Positions 1 to 8,910 of a DNA stretch of 39,226 nucleotides are shown here, piece after piece. Source of the DNA: Vulcanimicrobiota bacterium (GTDB taxonomy: Bacteria > Vulcanimicrobiota > Vulcanimicrobiia > Vulcanimicrobiales > Vulcanimicrobiaceae); contig JASHPI010000047.1 of the NCBI GenBank assembly GCA_030038215.1, positions 1-39,226 on the forward strand, read 5' to 3'. The number at the start of each line of letters is the position of its first letter. Position 1 is the first letter of the stretch. The notes under the pieces are model-generated. The model had not been told where the DNA came from, did no database searches, and saw nothing but the letters and a program-made list of their open reading frames with translations. The position numbers and the translations under genes were made by a program.

Positions 1-719
1 ACGTAACGCCGATGCGGCTGCAGCATTCGCAACAGCGAGCGTACCTTCGCGGACGACCAAATCGTGGTTGAGGCACCGGCGCGCAGATAGCGGTAAACCG
101 CCAGTGGCTGCTTGACGGCGCGCACCGGGATCCCGTGCGCGAGAAAGCGCAGCGAGAGATCGTAGTCCTCGCCGAAATGCAGCGCGGGATCGAACCCCCC
201 CAGCTCGTCGAAGACCCGGCGCGGCATCAGCGTCATGTACGAAAAGAGCCCGCCCTCCAACGCGCGGCGATACTGTGCTGCTGCCGCGAGGTCGAAGAAC
301 GCGTCAAGCCCTCCGCGTTCGAAGACCGACTGAGCTTCGCGCACGCCGTCGGTTTCGTAGTAGAGGTCGATCGTCACCAGCGCCGGAGAGTTTCCGGCAG
401 CGACGGCGAGCATCGCCGCCAGGCATCCCGGAAGCCAGTAGTCGTCGGCGTCGAGGAACGCAACGTAGGTGCCCTGCGAAGCGGCAACGCCCCGATTACG
501 GGCTGCGGCAGGGCCGGCGTTCGCTTGTCGCAGCAGCGTGACGGCTCCGCCGAACGGCGCCAACGCCACGGCGACGTCGTCGGCCGAACCATCGTCCACG
601 ACGATCACCTCGAGGTCGTCGGGCGGCAGCCCTTGGCCTAGGACGCTGCGAACCGCCTGCGGCAGAAGCTCCGTGCAATTGTACGTCGGTATGACGACCG
701 ACACGACTGGCCGGCTCAT
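1..719 (-). CDS. GT2-family glycosyltransferase (3' end beyond window)
   Basis: Reading the minus strand from an ATG at 719 gives an open frame to the window edge, about 239 codons, with no stop, so the C-terminus is missing. The N-terminus (VVSVVIPTYN) is the classic start of a GT-A nucleotide-binding fold. It is followed by IVVDDGS, by AARNRG, by the DxD-type metal site in FLDADD (about residues 89-94) and by FGEDYDLSLR, where the acidic pair fits the catalytic-base region of GT2 enzymes. It should transfer a sugar from a nucleotide donor at the cytoplasmic face of the membrane. The start overlaps the upstream stop by one base (TAATG), so translation is probably coupled to the membrane glycosyltransferase. 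With the methyltransferase upstream this suggests a surface-glycan cassette. Donor and acceptor cannot be told from sequence. Confidence 0.88.
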   Translation of the reverse strand, partial: MSRPVVSVVIPTYNCTELLPQAVRSVLGQGLPPDDLEVIVVDDGSADDVAVALAPFGGAVTLLRQANAGPAAARNRGVAASQGTYVAFLDADDYWLPGCLAAMLAVAAGNSPALVTIDLYYETDGVREAQSVFERGGLDAFFDLAAAAQYRRALEGGLFSYMTLMPRRVFDELGGFDPALHFGEDYDLSLRFLAHGIPVRAVKQPLAVYRYLRAGASTTIWSSAKVRSLLRMLQPHRRY

Positions 720-2146
720 TACGTTGTAGCGGCGGTGCGAGGTTGGCGCATCAGGAGCCAGAGGGCCACGCCTACGGCGACGCCGAGCAGAAGCGCCATC
801 ACGTAGACGGTGGGATCGTAGAGTCTGAAGATGCGCCGCTGGAGCAACTCGCAAGCGACGGTGACGGCGAAAAAGGCGGCCGGCGCCCAGCGTCGAGGAA
901 TCAGCAGCATCGGCGTCATCATGATTCCGTACCAGCTCTCAACCTTGTACGGCAGAAGCAGGATCCCGATGAACAATGCCAACTCGAGCAGCGGTTCGCG
1001 CTTGCGCCGTAATGCCAACACTGCGATTGCGAGCGAACATGCCGCAACGAAGGCCGGAAAAAGCGGCGCGATGGCGTTGGGCGTAAGCGCGTGGCCTAAA
1101 CCAAAGTGACGTAAGACGCGCCATACCAAGCTCGAGAAGAGCGGCGTATGGGTCGCGTTGAAGGCGAAGACCACATCGGTCAGCGAGAGTTTCACCGAAA
1201 GTGGAAAGCTGAGCGCGACCGCGACCACGCCGAAAACCGCGGCCGTGAGCAGCGTGCGAAGCCATGAACGCGTTGTTGCAAAGGTAACCGCGAGGAGCGG
1301 CAGCAGGAATGGAGCATAAGCAAACTTCGCCTGGACCGACGCCGCCAACAGGCAGGCCGCGAGTTCATACCAACGCCGCTCGGCCATCAGGTAGGCGCCC
1401 AGGCCGGCTAGCACGACGTAAATGTCGTTGTGGCCGCCGTCGCCGCTCGCCAAGATCACCAGCGGGTTAAGCGCAAACGCGATCGTGGCCGCGGGACGCC
1501 ATGGGAATCGTCGCAGCGCGATCCATAGGAGCCACGTGCAGCCCAGCGCACATAACGAAGCCCAAACCCGCAGAATTCGCGCTTGCACCTCGACCGGCGC
1601 GTTCCGGAACGGCCAGAGGACGACTGCGTTTGCGAGCGTCCATCCCGCGCCGTACCGATCGACGACCGGCGGGTTTCCCCACGTCGGTGCGATGCGTTGC
1701 TCGTTGGCGGTGAGGAATAGCGAATGTTCGTAGTGCCCGTAGGGGTTGATGCCGCGTTCGGTCAGGCTGGCGTAATAGACGTAGGCGAACTGATCGCTGT
1801 CCAAGGGGAGCGGCGATGCGATCATCGCCGCCAACCCGACGGCTTGCGCGGCGAACACCGCCGGCAGGAAGGCCTTGCCGAGCGCCGCGCCGATCTCGCG
1901 TGCATAGAGCAAGCCCGAAACAACCACGATCGCCCAGAGCGCGTAAATCGCCAGGAAGCGGTCCCACCACAACGGCGCGTGCACGAACTGATAGTGGAGA
2001 AAGCGCAGCGGCGCGCTTGCCAACGTGTGCCACGGGACCCAGTCCGAGCGCATCGCGGTCTGCAGCACGAGCATCACGAGCGCAAGTGCAACGCAACCGC
2101 CGAGCAATAGCGCGGCACGCACCCCGCCGCTCGTCAAGCGCACCAC
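719..2146 (-). CDS. Polytopic GT-C-type glycosyltransferase (GT87/DUF2029-like)
   Basis: A 475-residue, very hydrophobic protein with roughly ten or more predicted membrane segments. The start is a GTG only four bases after the methyltransferase stop. The first large non-membrane loop carries PLDSDQFAYVYYAS and RGINPYG, which fits the acidic catalytic motif in the first extracytoplasmic loop of GT-C enzymes using polyprenyl-phosphate sugars. The loop with NPPVVDRYGAGW and the stretch ALNPLVI...GGHNDIYVV are also typical of the GT87/DUF2029 group of polyprenyl-phosphate-mannose-type transferases. It likely adds a sugar to a glycan on the outer face of the inner membrane. Its stop overlaps the GT2 gene. 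The GT-C class is well supported, the exact family less so, and the sugar is unknown. Confidence 0.78.
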   Translation of the reverse strand: MVRLTSGGVRAALLLGGCVALALVMLVLQTAMRSDWVPWHTLASAPLRFLHYQFVHAPLWWDRFLAIYALWAIVVVSGLLYAREIGAALGKAFLPAVFAAQAVGLAAMIASPLPLDSDQFAYVYYASLTERGINPYGHYEHSLFLTANEQRIAPTWGNPPVVDRYGAGWTLANAVVLWPFRNAPVEVQARILRVWASLCALGCTWLLWIALRRFPWRPAATIAFALNPLVILASGDGGHNDIYVVLAGLGAYLMAERRWYELAACLLAASVQAKFAYAPFLLPLLAVTFATTRSWLRTLLTAAVFGVVAVALSFPLSVKLSLTDVVFAFNATHTPLFSSLVWRVLRHFGLGHALTPNAIAPLFPAFVAACSLAIAVLALRRKREPLLELALFIGILLLPYKVESWYGIMMTPMLLIPRRWAPAAFFAVTVACELLQRRIFRLYDPTVYVMALLLGVAVGVALWLLMRQPRTAATT

Positions 2147-2149
2147 GGG

Positions 2150-3049
2150 CTACGCCTTAACCGCGGCGGCCACCATGGAATCACCTTGCCCGACCAACGG
2201 TCCCAGCGCCGCAAAGGGCGCGAAGGCCAGCGCGTAGGCGAGACTCTTTGGCGACCGGAGCAGCACGCCGGCTCTGCCGAAGGAGTAAAACAAGGGGATG
2301 CGCCGGTCTGCGATCTCAATCGCTCGCAGCCCCGCGGCTTGCAGCGCGCGCCCCAGTGTCTTCTTCGAGAATTGGAAGAGATGGGCCGGCGGCTCGGGAT
2401 GGCGCCAGTATCGGCCATCGCTCGCGGCGCGATAGGAGAGGCGCGGGAAGAGCCCCTCGACGTTGGGCGTCTCGATCAACAAGACGCCGTCATCCTTTAG
2501 GATGGAGCGCGCGATGCGAAGGGCGGGCACCGGATCCGGCAGATGCTCGACCACGTCCCAGAGCGTCATGGCGTCGAAGGATGCGGGCGCGAAGGTGCTC
2601 TCGGTCAGCGCTCCCCTCCGCACGTCCAAGCCGAAGCGTTGACGCGCGATCGACGCGGTGTCCTCGGAAAGCTCGACGCCGCAGACCTCCCAGCCGGCGG
2701 CGCGCGCCTGTTTAAGAAAGATGCCCGCCGAACAGCCGACGTCGAGCAGCCGTCCCGTGCGCTTATATCGATGAAGGTCCCCGAGATGGCGACGCGCCGC
2801 GCTTTCGGCGCGCGCGTCGCTCTGCACGCCGGCAAAGTGCGTTTGGTAGCCGTGATCGAACGAGTAAAAGCGCGAGAGTTGCTCGCTGAAAGGCGGATTG
2901 GCGACGAAGATTAGCCCGCACGACGCGCAGCGGGCGAGGTCGAAGCCGTTCTTCCTGCAGAGGCGCGTCGATTGAGCGTCACCGCAGAGCCGGCATGGGC
3001 CGGGTCCGCCCTCGCCGGCGAGCGCTTGCTGATCGACTGAGGACGCCAT
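2150..3049 (-). CDS. Class I SAM-dependent methyltransferase with N-terminal zinc-ribbon-like motif
   Basis: This 299-residue protein begins with paired cysteines (CRLCGD, then CASCGLIF) resembling the small zinc-binding N-terminus found in front of Methyltransf_23-type domains. The Rossmann SAM site is clear: LLDVGCSAGIFL (motif I), then VCGVELSE (the acidic residue that binds the ribose), then FDAMTLWDVVEHLPDP (motif IV region) and DDGVLLIETPNVEG. This architecture is common in polysaccharide clusters, where such enzymes methylate sugars or sugar precursors. It is the first gene of a tight minus-strand run with two glycosyltransferases: its TAG stop is followed after four bases by the next GTG. 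A glycan-modifying role is inferred from context; the substrate is not known. Confidence 0.85.
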   Translation of the reverse strand: MASSVDQQALAGEGGPGPCRLCGDAQSTRLCRKNGFDLARCASCGLIFVANPPFSEQLSRFYSFDHGYQTHFAGVQSDARAESAARRHLGDLHRYKRTGRLLDVGCSAGIFLKQARAAGWEVCGVELSEDTASIARQRFGLDVRRGALTESTFAPASFDAMTLWDVVEHLPDPVPALRIARSILKDDGVLLIETPNVEGLFPRLSYRAASDGRYWRHPEPPAHLFQFSKKTLGRALQAAGLRAIEIADRRIPLFYSFGRAGVLLRSPKSLAYALAFAPFAALGPLVGQGDSMVAAAVKA

Positions 3050-3124
3050 GATTCCATCAAGGCGTTGGGTGGCTGCGAGGCCTTCCCTTGAGACGATTCG
3101 CCCTGCCGGCGCGTCCGTCCGTAC

Positions 3125-3895
3125 CTATGCGATCCAGCCGGCCACGGTCGCCTCGACCACCGCGCGTCGATCGCGGTGCGGAGCGTGGCCGCATCGCGCC
3201 AGCAAGAGGCGGTCGACCGGAGCGCGTGCACGGCGCGCGATGCGCTCGAGCTGCGCCGTCGTCCCGTATTCGTCCTCGAGCCCTTGCACGGCTAGAATCG
3301 GAACGCGAATTCGACCGACGAACTCCTCGATGTTCCATTCGCGAAACTCTTCCGAGAGCCAAACATCGTTCCAACCGAAGAAGGTCCGGTCGGCGTCGCT
3401 ATGATGACGCGCCATCCTCGCCCGCAGCTCGGTGGTTTCGTATTCGTGCCTGACCGCAGCAATGCTATGGACCGAGAGCTCTTCCACGAAAATGTGCGGT
3501 GCCTCCAACACCAGCGCGCGGACGCCGTCGCTGTGCTCGCCGGCGTAGATCAGCGCGATCGAAGCACCGTCGCTGTGGCCGATCAGGATCGGATCCTCGA
3601 TCGCCAGCTCGCGCAGAAGCTCGGCCAGCACGCATAGCGCTTCGTCGTGCATATAGGCCGGCGTTCTCGCCTCCGCGAGGATGGTCGAGAAACCGTTGCC
3701 GTAGCGCGAATAAACGAGCGCGCCGCATCCGGTGCGCTCGGCCAGCGCCGCCGGAAACTCTTTCCACAGCGCGAGCGAGCCCAGCCCTTCGTGAAGAAAG
3801 ACGAGCGTCGGCCGCCCGGCGCGGCGCGTGGGAATTCGCGCGATTTCGAGCTCGCGGCCGAGCACCGAGATGCGCCCATGCTCCAGGTGTTGCAT
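3125..3895 (-). CDS. Alpha/beta-hydrolase fold protein
   Basis: A 256-residue single-domain protein. VFLHEGLGSLALW supplies the oxyanion-hole region (HEG rather than the commoner HGx), ILIGHSDGAS carries the nucleophile elbow with Ser in G-H-S-D-G, PILAVQGLEDEYGT carries the likely catalytic acid, and RCGHAPHRDRR carries the histidine. The triad appears complete. The HEGLGS and GHSDGAS forms are frequent in a bacterial group annotated simply as alpha/beta hydrolases. No signal peptide is seen, so it should be cytoplasmic. It lies 75 bp upstream of the methyltransferase on the same strand and diverges from the gene at 3939. The substrate cannot be predicted. Confidence 0.86.
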   Translation of the reverse strand: MQHLEHGRISVLGRELEIARIPTRRAGRPTLVFLHEGLGSLALWKEFPAALAERTGCGALVYSRYGNGFSTILAEARTPAYMHDEALCVLAELLRELAIEDPILIGHSDGASIALIYAGEHSDGVRALVLEAPHIFVEELSVHSIAAVRHEYETTELRARMARHHSDADRTFFGWNDVWLSEEFREWNIEEFVGRIRVPILAVQGLEDEYGTTAQLERIARRARAPVDRLLLARCGHAPHRDRRAVVEATVAGWIA

Positions 3896-3938
3896 CCGCT
3901 AAGAGGTCTGTCCGGGCGGCAAGCGTATCCTTCCAGTA

Positions 3939-4589
3939 ATGCGCTGTGCGATCGTCCGTGCCGGGACCTCGCTGGCAACGGCGCTTCTCACGGCCGCCGT
4001 CGCCGACGCTGGGACCGAGTTTGCCGAGAATCTCGGCTGGCTCGGCGGGAGCGTGCACGACGCTCAGCACGAAGCCGTCCTGCCGACCTTCCTTCTAGGC
4101 TTGGCCATCGGCGTCGCGCTGGCCATCTTCGTCGCCTTCGCGAGAATCGCTCCCCACGATCCGCTGCTTCGCTGCATGAGCGATTGGCGTGCTCGGATCA
4201 CGGATCTCGCGATTGCCTTACCTGGAAGCGCGGTCTGCGTTATTGCGATGGAAGGATACGAGACGCGCTTCGGAGGCCTTTCGCCGTTTGACCCGCAGTC
4301 GGTCGTTCTCTCGCACGGGGTGGCTCTTGTAATCGCCTTCGTGTTCGTGGCGACCGTCGCGCGCGGCGTCATAAGTGCTGCTCTCCGCCTCGCACGTCGC
4401 GCGGGCGAGTTTGCGGCCAGCGTACTCGTCGAGTTTCTCCATAAGATATCTCAGGCTCAGATCGCGCCGGGAGCAGTTCATACCTCCGCATTCATTCTCC
4501 ACGTTCTCCATTTACCACCCGAAATAGCCTTTGGAGCGTGCGGCATGCGCGCGCCCCCGCGTTCGATTCCCTCTTACTGCTTCATTTAG
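3939..4589 (+). CDS. Small polytopic membrane protein of unknown function
   Basis: A 216-residue protein with about four hydrophobic segments: near residues 8-24, 47-68 (FLLGLAIGVALAIFV), 85-103 and 123-150 (VVLSHGVALVIAFVFVATV). A charged stretch and a C-terminal tail without obvious membrane character follow. I do not recognise the family. The gene is plus-strand, divergent from the hydrolase, and ends 14 bp before the TonB-dependent receptor start, so the two are probably co-transcribed. That spacing suggests, but does not prove, a supporting role for the receptor. The start is the first ATG after the divergent promoter region; no strong ribosome binding site decides it. Confidence 0.62.
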   Translation: MRCAIVRAGTSLATALLTAAVADAGTEFAENLGWLGGSVHDAQHEAVLPTFLLGLAIGVALAIFVAFARIAPHDPLLRCMSDWRARITDLAIALPGSAVCVIAMEGYETRFGGLSPFDPQSVVLSHGVALVIAFVFVATVARGVISAALRLARRAGEFAASVLVEFLHKISQAQIAPGAVHTSAFILHVLHLPPEIAFGACGMRAPPRSIPSYCFI

Positions 4590-4591
4590 CC

Positions 4592-4597
4592 AGGGAG
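4592..4597 (+). promoter_or_regulatory. Ribosome binding site that fixes the TonB receptor start
   Basis: AGGGAG sits six bases before the ATG at 4604. An ATG-like start further upstream (4538) would overlap the preceding gene and put 22 non-signal residues before the signal peptide, so 4604 is preferred. Confidence 0.75.
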
Positions 4598-4603
4598 TCT
4601 GAC

Positions 4604-7318
4604 ATGCGAAATTTCACGCGCTATCTTTGCGCTTTCATTAGCATTTCGGTGTGCACTGGTGCGCTCGCGCACGGCGCCGAACTCACGGTCGGTGCCATCA
4701 TCGGCACGGTGCAAACCACGGCCGGCGCACCGGTTCCCGACGCTCGCGTCTTGGCGGTCTCACCCTCGGGCCGGTATACGGCGACGAGCGGCCCGAAAGG
4801 AGACTTCCTCATTCTGGGAGTCGTCCCGGACACGTACACCATTACCGCGCAGGCAACGGGATACTTGGCGGCGACCGATGTTGAAATCGTCTTGCCCGGC
4901 GAGCGTCAGGAGGTCTCCTTCAAGCTTCGCCCGCAAATTAAAGAGATCGCGCACGTAGAGGCTAAGGGCGAAGCCTTCACCGTCGGCAGCACCAGCGACG
5001 TGTTCACGGTCACGGGCGAGCAAGCCCGTGCGACGTCGCCGGTCGTAAACTCCTCCGGGTTATCACAATTCAGCCAAGGCTCGGTACAGGGCTCAATCGC
5101 GAACGTCCCCGGCGTTCAGATGGATTCTTTCGCAAACGTAATCGTGCGGGGCAACAAAGTGCAAGACACCGTCTACGATTATGACTCGGTTCCCATTCCG
5201 CAAGGACTGATCGCGGAGCCGGGCGGCAACATCGTCGGGGCCCAGCTCGGCACGACCGGCGTCGGGGCCACGACCCTCACGCTCGCCGGTTATGAAGACA
5301 ACAGTCAAAACTCGATCGGCGGCATCGTCAACCAGGTGCCGGTCATCGGCACGTACCCCGCTCAAGGAACCTTCGAGGCAGGCATCGGTGTCGGCGCGCA
5401 GATGAACGAGGTGAAGTTCAGCGAACAATGGGCGACGCCGGACCTACGCTGGCGCTACTCGCTGGCGGCAACCTCCGGCCAACAGTACTTCCCCTATGGC
5501 GACGGCACGACGTTTTATCCCGCTGAGATCGGCACCTACGGCCTCGCGTTGCAGACGCGCGCGGCGTCGGCGTGGTCGGGCAACGTGCACTTCCAGCCCA
5601 ACCAGCAGAACGATTTCTCGGCCACATTTCTCACCGGCAACGCGGTCTACACGCAATACGACACGCCGTACCAAGGTTTACTCTGGTCGACATTCAACGG
5701 CAGCACTACCTCCTTCCCGGGCGCGCCGGCGAATGAGAACCAGCAGGTCACCACGCCCTCAATCGCGCGCGGTACGTACTTCGTCGGTAAGCTACAATGG
5801 CTGCACAACTTTGCGCACTCGCTCGTGCGCTTTTACACGTTCGAATCGCAAATCGGAGCGCAAGCCAACGGACCGTTCTGGGACGACCTCTCTTTTCCCG
5901 ATGGGATAATTTCGCTGGCTTCTCAGCAGTGGCAACGCGAATATGGTACCGGCTTCGACTGGGACGATCAGGCCGGCGACAAGAACGACCTGCGTGCCGG
6001 CTTCCAGTATTCGGTAACGATGAGCTACCTCGATCAGGTCGTGCCCACCGCAGACGAGTTCATCTTCTCCAACCCTCGGCTCAACCAGAACCTCTTCTAT
6101 CTAGGGGACACCTGGTCGATCGACGATCACCTCTCGGTAACCGGCACCTTGCGTTACATCACTCAAAACGTCCTAACCAGTGACGCTTTCTTTTATAGCA
6201 ACGGCGCGATCGACCCGCATCTCGGAGTAGCCTACACGTTCGACGATAACAATGGATTGCGCGCGACGTTCGATCATAATTCGGTAGCGCCGCTTCCGCT
6301 CGAGGTGCAGCGCGACGACTCGACGTCGCCCACTCCGCCGATCGCTCTGTCGCCCGAGACCGCGAACGACTACTCCTTCTCCTACGAGCACGGAGGGCCC
6401 ACCCAGATCCGGCTGACGTACTACCTGCAATTCAATAAGAACGTAATCGACGTCTTGCCCTATAACTACCGCGACATCACCCCGGAGAACCCGAGTGCAG
6501 TCGGCGTGCCGACCAACGCAGGACTTCTGCAATCGCGCGGCGTGGAGCTCTTTGCCCAGCACGGCGGACTTACGCTCGACGCAATGTACAATCACACGCT
6601 CACCTCGAGCGTTACGCAGTTCGCGTACAACGATCTTAACCCGGCGGCGATTCTGGCAGGGCATCTCTATCCGAACGGATACCTCCCCAACTTCACCGCA
6701 ACGGCAGCGTACGAGTTCGATTTCTTCCGTCGCCGGTTCCGCGTTACCCCGTTCCTGTCGTACGAAAGCGGCTATCCCTACGGCAACGGAAAGATGGTCT
6801 GGATCCAAAATCCCAAGACCGGTCAAGCTGAGTTGGTTCCGAACGACAACTACGTCAACCCCGGCTACAACTACTACTTCTTGAAGAACCCCGCGCTGCC
6901 GTTCAACGCGGTTACCAATCCGTACATCGGAAACCTTGGAACGAACGAAGGCGACGATCCGAACACGTTGCGAACGATGCCGCAAACGTTGGCCTCACTG
7001 CACCTCGAGTACGATCTGAACCCACGCTTGACCGCGATCGTCGACGTCGTGAATCTTTTTGCGACCGACAGCCCGACGCAGTACCAAGGCAATCCGTACC
7101 TGATCGGGCCGCCCGGCTATACCGGCGGCGACGTCTACTACGAAAAAGCCTACGGCTCGCAATACTGCAAGGGCTGTCTCTACACGCTTGGTAACGGCAT
7201 CCCGACCAATAACGGCACCACCCAGGTCGCCCCTTGGGACTACACGACGGCCGGATACGTCCCCGAAGGCTACCCGATGGGCCGCACGGCGCAGATTCGT
7301 TTGCGGTATCGCCTATGA
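4604..7318 (+). CDS. TonB-dependent outer-membrane receptor with N-terminal regulatory-like beta domain
   Basis: About 904 residues. A signal peptide (MRNFTRYLCAFISISVCTG) is cleaved near ALAHGA. Residues about 25-115 form a carboxypeptidase-regulatory-like beta sandwich (IIGTVQTTAGAPVPDARV, then GDFLILGVVPDTYTITAQ), common at the start of SusC-like and other large TonB-dependent receptors. A plug domain follows (SIANVPGVQMDSFANVIVRG), then a long beta-barrel rich in aromatic strands. The last residues (IRLRYRL) fit a final barrel strand, although the end is Leu rather than the usual Phe. The protein should take up a bulky nutrient or chelate across the outer membrane using TonB energy. The ligand is unknown; no TonB, ExbB or SusD gene is adjacent. 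It shows that the organism has an outer membrane. Confidence 0.9.
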   Translation: MRNFTRYLCAFISISVCTGALAHGAELTVGAIIGTVQTTAGAPVPDARVLAVSPSGRYTATSGPKGDFLILGVVPDTYTITAQATGYLAATDVEIVLPGERQEVSFKLRPQIKEIAHVEAKGEAFTVGSTSDVFTVTGEQARATSPVVNSSGLSQFSQGSVQGSIANVPGVQMDSFANVIVRGNKVQDTVYDYDSVPIPQGLIAEPGGNIVGAQLGTTGVGATTLTLAGYEDNSQNSIGGIVNQVPVIGTYPAQGTFEAGIGVGAQMNEVKFSEQWATPDLRWRYSLAATSGQQYFPYGDGTTFYPAEIGTYGLALQTRAASAWSGNVHFQPNQQNDFSATFLTGNAVYTQYDTPYQGLLWSTFNGSTTSFPGAPANENQQVTTPSIARGTYFVGKLQWLHNFAHSLVRFYTFESQIGAQANGPFWDDLSFPDGIISLASQQWQREYGTGFDWDDQAGDKNDLRAGFQYSVTMSYLDQVVPTADEFIFSNPRLNQNLFYLGDTWSIDDHLSVTGTLRYITQNVLTSDAFFYSNGAIDPHLGVAYTFDDNNGLRATFDHNSVAPLPLEVQRDDSTSPTPPIALSPETANDYSFSYEHGGPTQIRLTYYLQFNKNVIDVLPYNYRDITPENPSAVGVPTNAGLLQSRGVELFAQHGGLTLDAMYNHTLTSSVTQFAYNDLNPAAILAGHLYPNGYLPNFTATAAYEFDFFRRRFRVTPFLSYESGYPYGNGKMVWIQNPKTGQAELVPNDNYVNPGYNYYFLKNPALPFNAVTNPYIGNLGTNEGDDPNTLRTMPQTLASLHLEYDLNPRLTAIVDVVNLFATDSPTQYQGNPYLIGPPGYTGGDVYYEKAYGSQYCKGCLYTLGNGIPTNNGTTQVAPWDYTTAGYVPEGYPMGRTAQIRLRYRL

Positions 7319-7374
7319 ATGCCGGCGGAACGATTGGCGAGCCGAGCGCTGGGGAAAGTCGATCTTAGAGCACC

Positions 7375-7381
7375 AAGGAGG
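7375..7381 (+). promoter_or_regulatory. Near-perfect Shine-Dalgarno directing a TTG start
   Basis: AAGGAGG lies seven bases upstream of the TTG at 7389 and is the strongest ribosome binding site in this part of the window. It argues for TTG as the real start of mgtC rather than the longer frame that would open at 7188 inside the TonB receptor gene. Confidence 0.8.
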
Positions 7382-7388
7382 TCGGACA

Positions 7389-8120
7389 TTGTCGATATTC
7401 GCAAACCCAGGACAGGGATGGCTGCAAGTTGGTGAACTGGCCATCGCCTTCATTTTGTCGGCATTGATCGGCCTGGAGAGAGAGTACCGCCAAAAGAGCG
7501 CCGGTCTGAGAACGTACACGGTCGTGGGAGTCGGTGCTGCCCTCTTCATGCTCGTTTCCAAATACGGCTTTTCCGATGTTCTGCAGAATGGGCGGGTCGT
7601 TCTGGACCCCTCGCGGGTTGCCGCACAGATCGTTACGGGCATTGGATTCATCGGCGGTGGCGTGATCTTCATGCGGAGCGATCTCGTGCGCGGGCTGACA
7701 ACCGCTGCAATCGTCTGGCTGACGGCGGCTGTCGGAATGGCGTGCGGTGCCGGATTGCCAATTCTGGCGGTGGCGGTAACAGGCGCGCATTTCGTGATCG
7801 TTTTCGCGTTCCCGCCGCTTGCAAAGCGTATTCCAAGAGGAGGCGCGAACACGGCGCATATGCGCCTGGTGTACAAGGGGGGCCAAGGCACGCTGCGTCG
7901 CTCGCTTGAGTTCTGCACGCAGCGCGGCTTTACAGTTTGCGCGCTGGGAGTCGAACGCGTGGGCGGCCCGACCGATGACGTTGCCAACGTTACGCTCACT
8001 CTGCGGGGGAAAGCAGATCCCGCGAACCTGGTTGATAAGTTACGCCAGATCGACGGCAGCCTGTCCGTACATCTATCAGAGACCGATGAATGGACGCACG
8101 AATCGCAAGAGGCCTCCTAG
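7389..8120 (+). CDS. MgtC/SapB family membrane protein
   Basis: From the TTG at 7389 the protein has 243 residues. The N-terminal membrane domain has the family signature ALIGLEREYRQKSAGLRTY, where the conserved Arg/Glu sit at the membrane edge. It is followed by VVGVGAALFMLVS, then IVTGIGFIGGGVIF and GLTTAAIVWLTAAVGMACG, about four or five membrane spans in all. The C-terminal 80 or so residues form a soluble ACT-like domain (MRLVYKGGQGTLRRSL). MgtC proteins are linked to growth at low magnesium and to ATP-synthase control in other bacteria. The gene begins 70 bp after the TonB receptor stop, in the same direction. The longer frame from 7188 would run through the receptor and has no membrane-like N-terminus, so it was rejected. 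Confidence 0.88.
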   Translation: MSIFANPGQGWLQVGELAIAFILSALIGLEREYRQKSAGLRTYTVVGVGAALFMLVSKYGFSDVLQNGRVVLDPSRVAAQIVTGIGFIGGGVIFMRSDLVRGLTTAAIVWLTAAVGMACGAGLPILAVAVTGAHFVIVFAFPPLAKRIPRGGANTAHMRLVYKGGQGTLRRSLEFCTQRGFTVCALGVERVGGPTDDVANVTLTLRGKADPANLVDKLRQIDGSLSVHLSETDEWTHESQEAS

Positions 8121-8123
8121 ACG

Positions 8124-8825
8124 CTAGCATTCCAAGAGGTCGCAAAACCAAAAGCCTTTCGTGGCGGAGGCAAGTGGTTGCGCTCCTTCAAGCGGCCGGT
8201 ATACCGTTTGACCGACCAAAAACCTTACCGGCTGCTTAAAGATCGGACCATCGAATGCGAATGTGTGAAACTCTCCGTTTTCGCCGCAAGGGTCGACGCC
8301 GCGCGGCAGTGCCGCAATGAAGTCTTTATCGATGAGCCGGCCAACGGAGCTCTCGTCCAGGTACGCGTCGTTCACACAGCACGTGATCGACGAGAAGCCC
8401 AGCGACAAGAACTCATCGACTAGCCGGCTCGTGTTTTCTTTCCAAAGCGGGAAAATGCCGCGCATCCCAATCGTTGCAAGATTCGCTTCGCGCCATCGCT
8501 TGAGATCTTCCAGGAAAATATCACCGAAGGCCGTTCCTATCACCCCTTCCCTCTTCCGAGCCAGAAGGTAGTCAGACATCTTCGCCTGATACTCATCGTT
8601 TGATGCCTGCTCGCTCAGGCCGATGATATCGAGCGGCACCCCAATCGATCGCGCCTGTCGCTGCGCCAGCGAAATGCGCACCCCGTGCATGGAGACGCGC
8701 TGAAAATGCTCGTTGCAGGTCGTCAATAGCGATACGACCTCGTAGCACGGGTTTTGCTGCAGTCTATGGAGCGCCAGTGCCGAGTCTTTCCCGCCGCTCC
8801 AGCAAAGGACGATCTTCTCCTTCAC
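8124..8825 (-). CDS. Dph6-related ATP pyrophosphatase (PP-loop, diphthine-ammonia ligase-like)
   Basis: A 233-residue protein with the PP-loop ATP-binding motif SGGKDSALAL at residues 10-19, directly after the start. ISLAQRQARSIGVPLDIIG, GVIGTAFGDIFLEDLKRWRE and the late GENGEFHTFAFDGP stretch are features of the Dph6/MJ0570 family of adenine-nucleotide alpha-hydrolases. Bacteria have no diphthamide, so the bacterial homologues act on an unknown substrate, probably adenylating a carboxylate or carbonyl and adding ammonia. The start is GTG. It converges with mgtC, the two stops being three bases apart, and diverges from the hydrolase at 8911. The enzyme class is firm, the substrate open. Confidence 0.87.
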   Translation of the reverse strand: MKEKIVLCWSGGKDSALALHRLQQNPCYEVVSLLTTCNEHFQRVSMHGVRISLAQRQARSIGVPLDIIGLSEQASNDEYQAKMSDYLLARKREGVIGTAFGDIFLEDLKRWREANLATIGMRGIFPLWKENTSRLVDEFLSLGFSSITCCVNDAYLDESSVGRLIDKDFIAALPRGVDPCGENGEFHTFAFDGPIFKQPVRFLVGQTVYRPLEGAQPLASATKGFWFCDLLEC

Positions 8826-8910
8826 GACAGGCGACGCTTGGCGCCGGCTCCACCGTTCCCTCCGCCGATGAAAAAGGTGCGCCCAACGAGCGTGGGAACG
8901 TCCTCACCAA

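Noticed and set aside
6173-6985. 270-codon minus-strand frame inside the TonB receptor
   Set aside because: Antisense shadow; the barrel sequence on the plus strand is continuous and typical.
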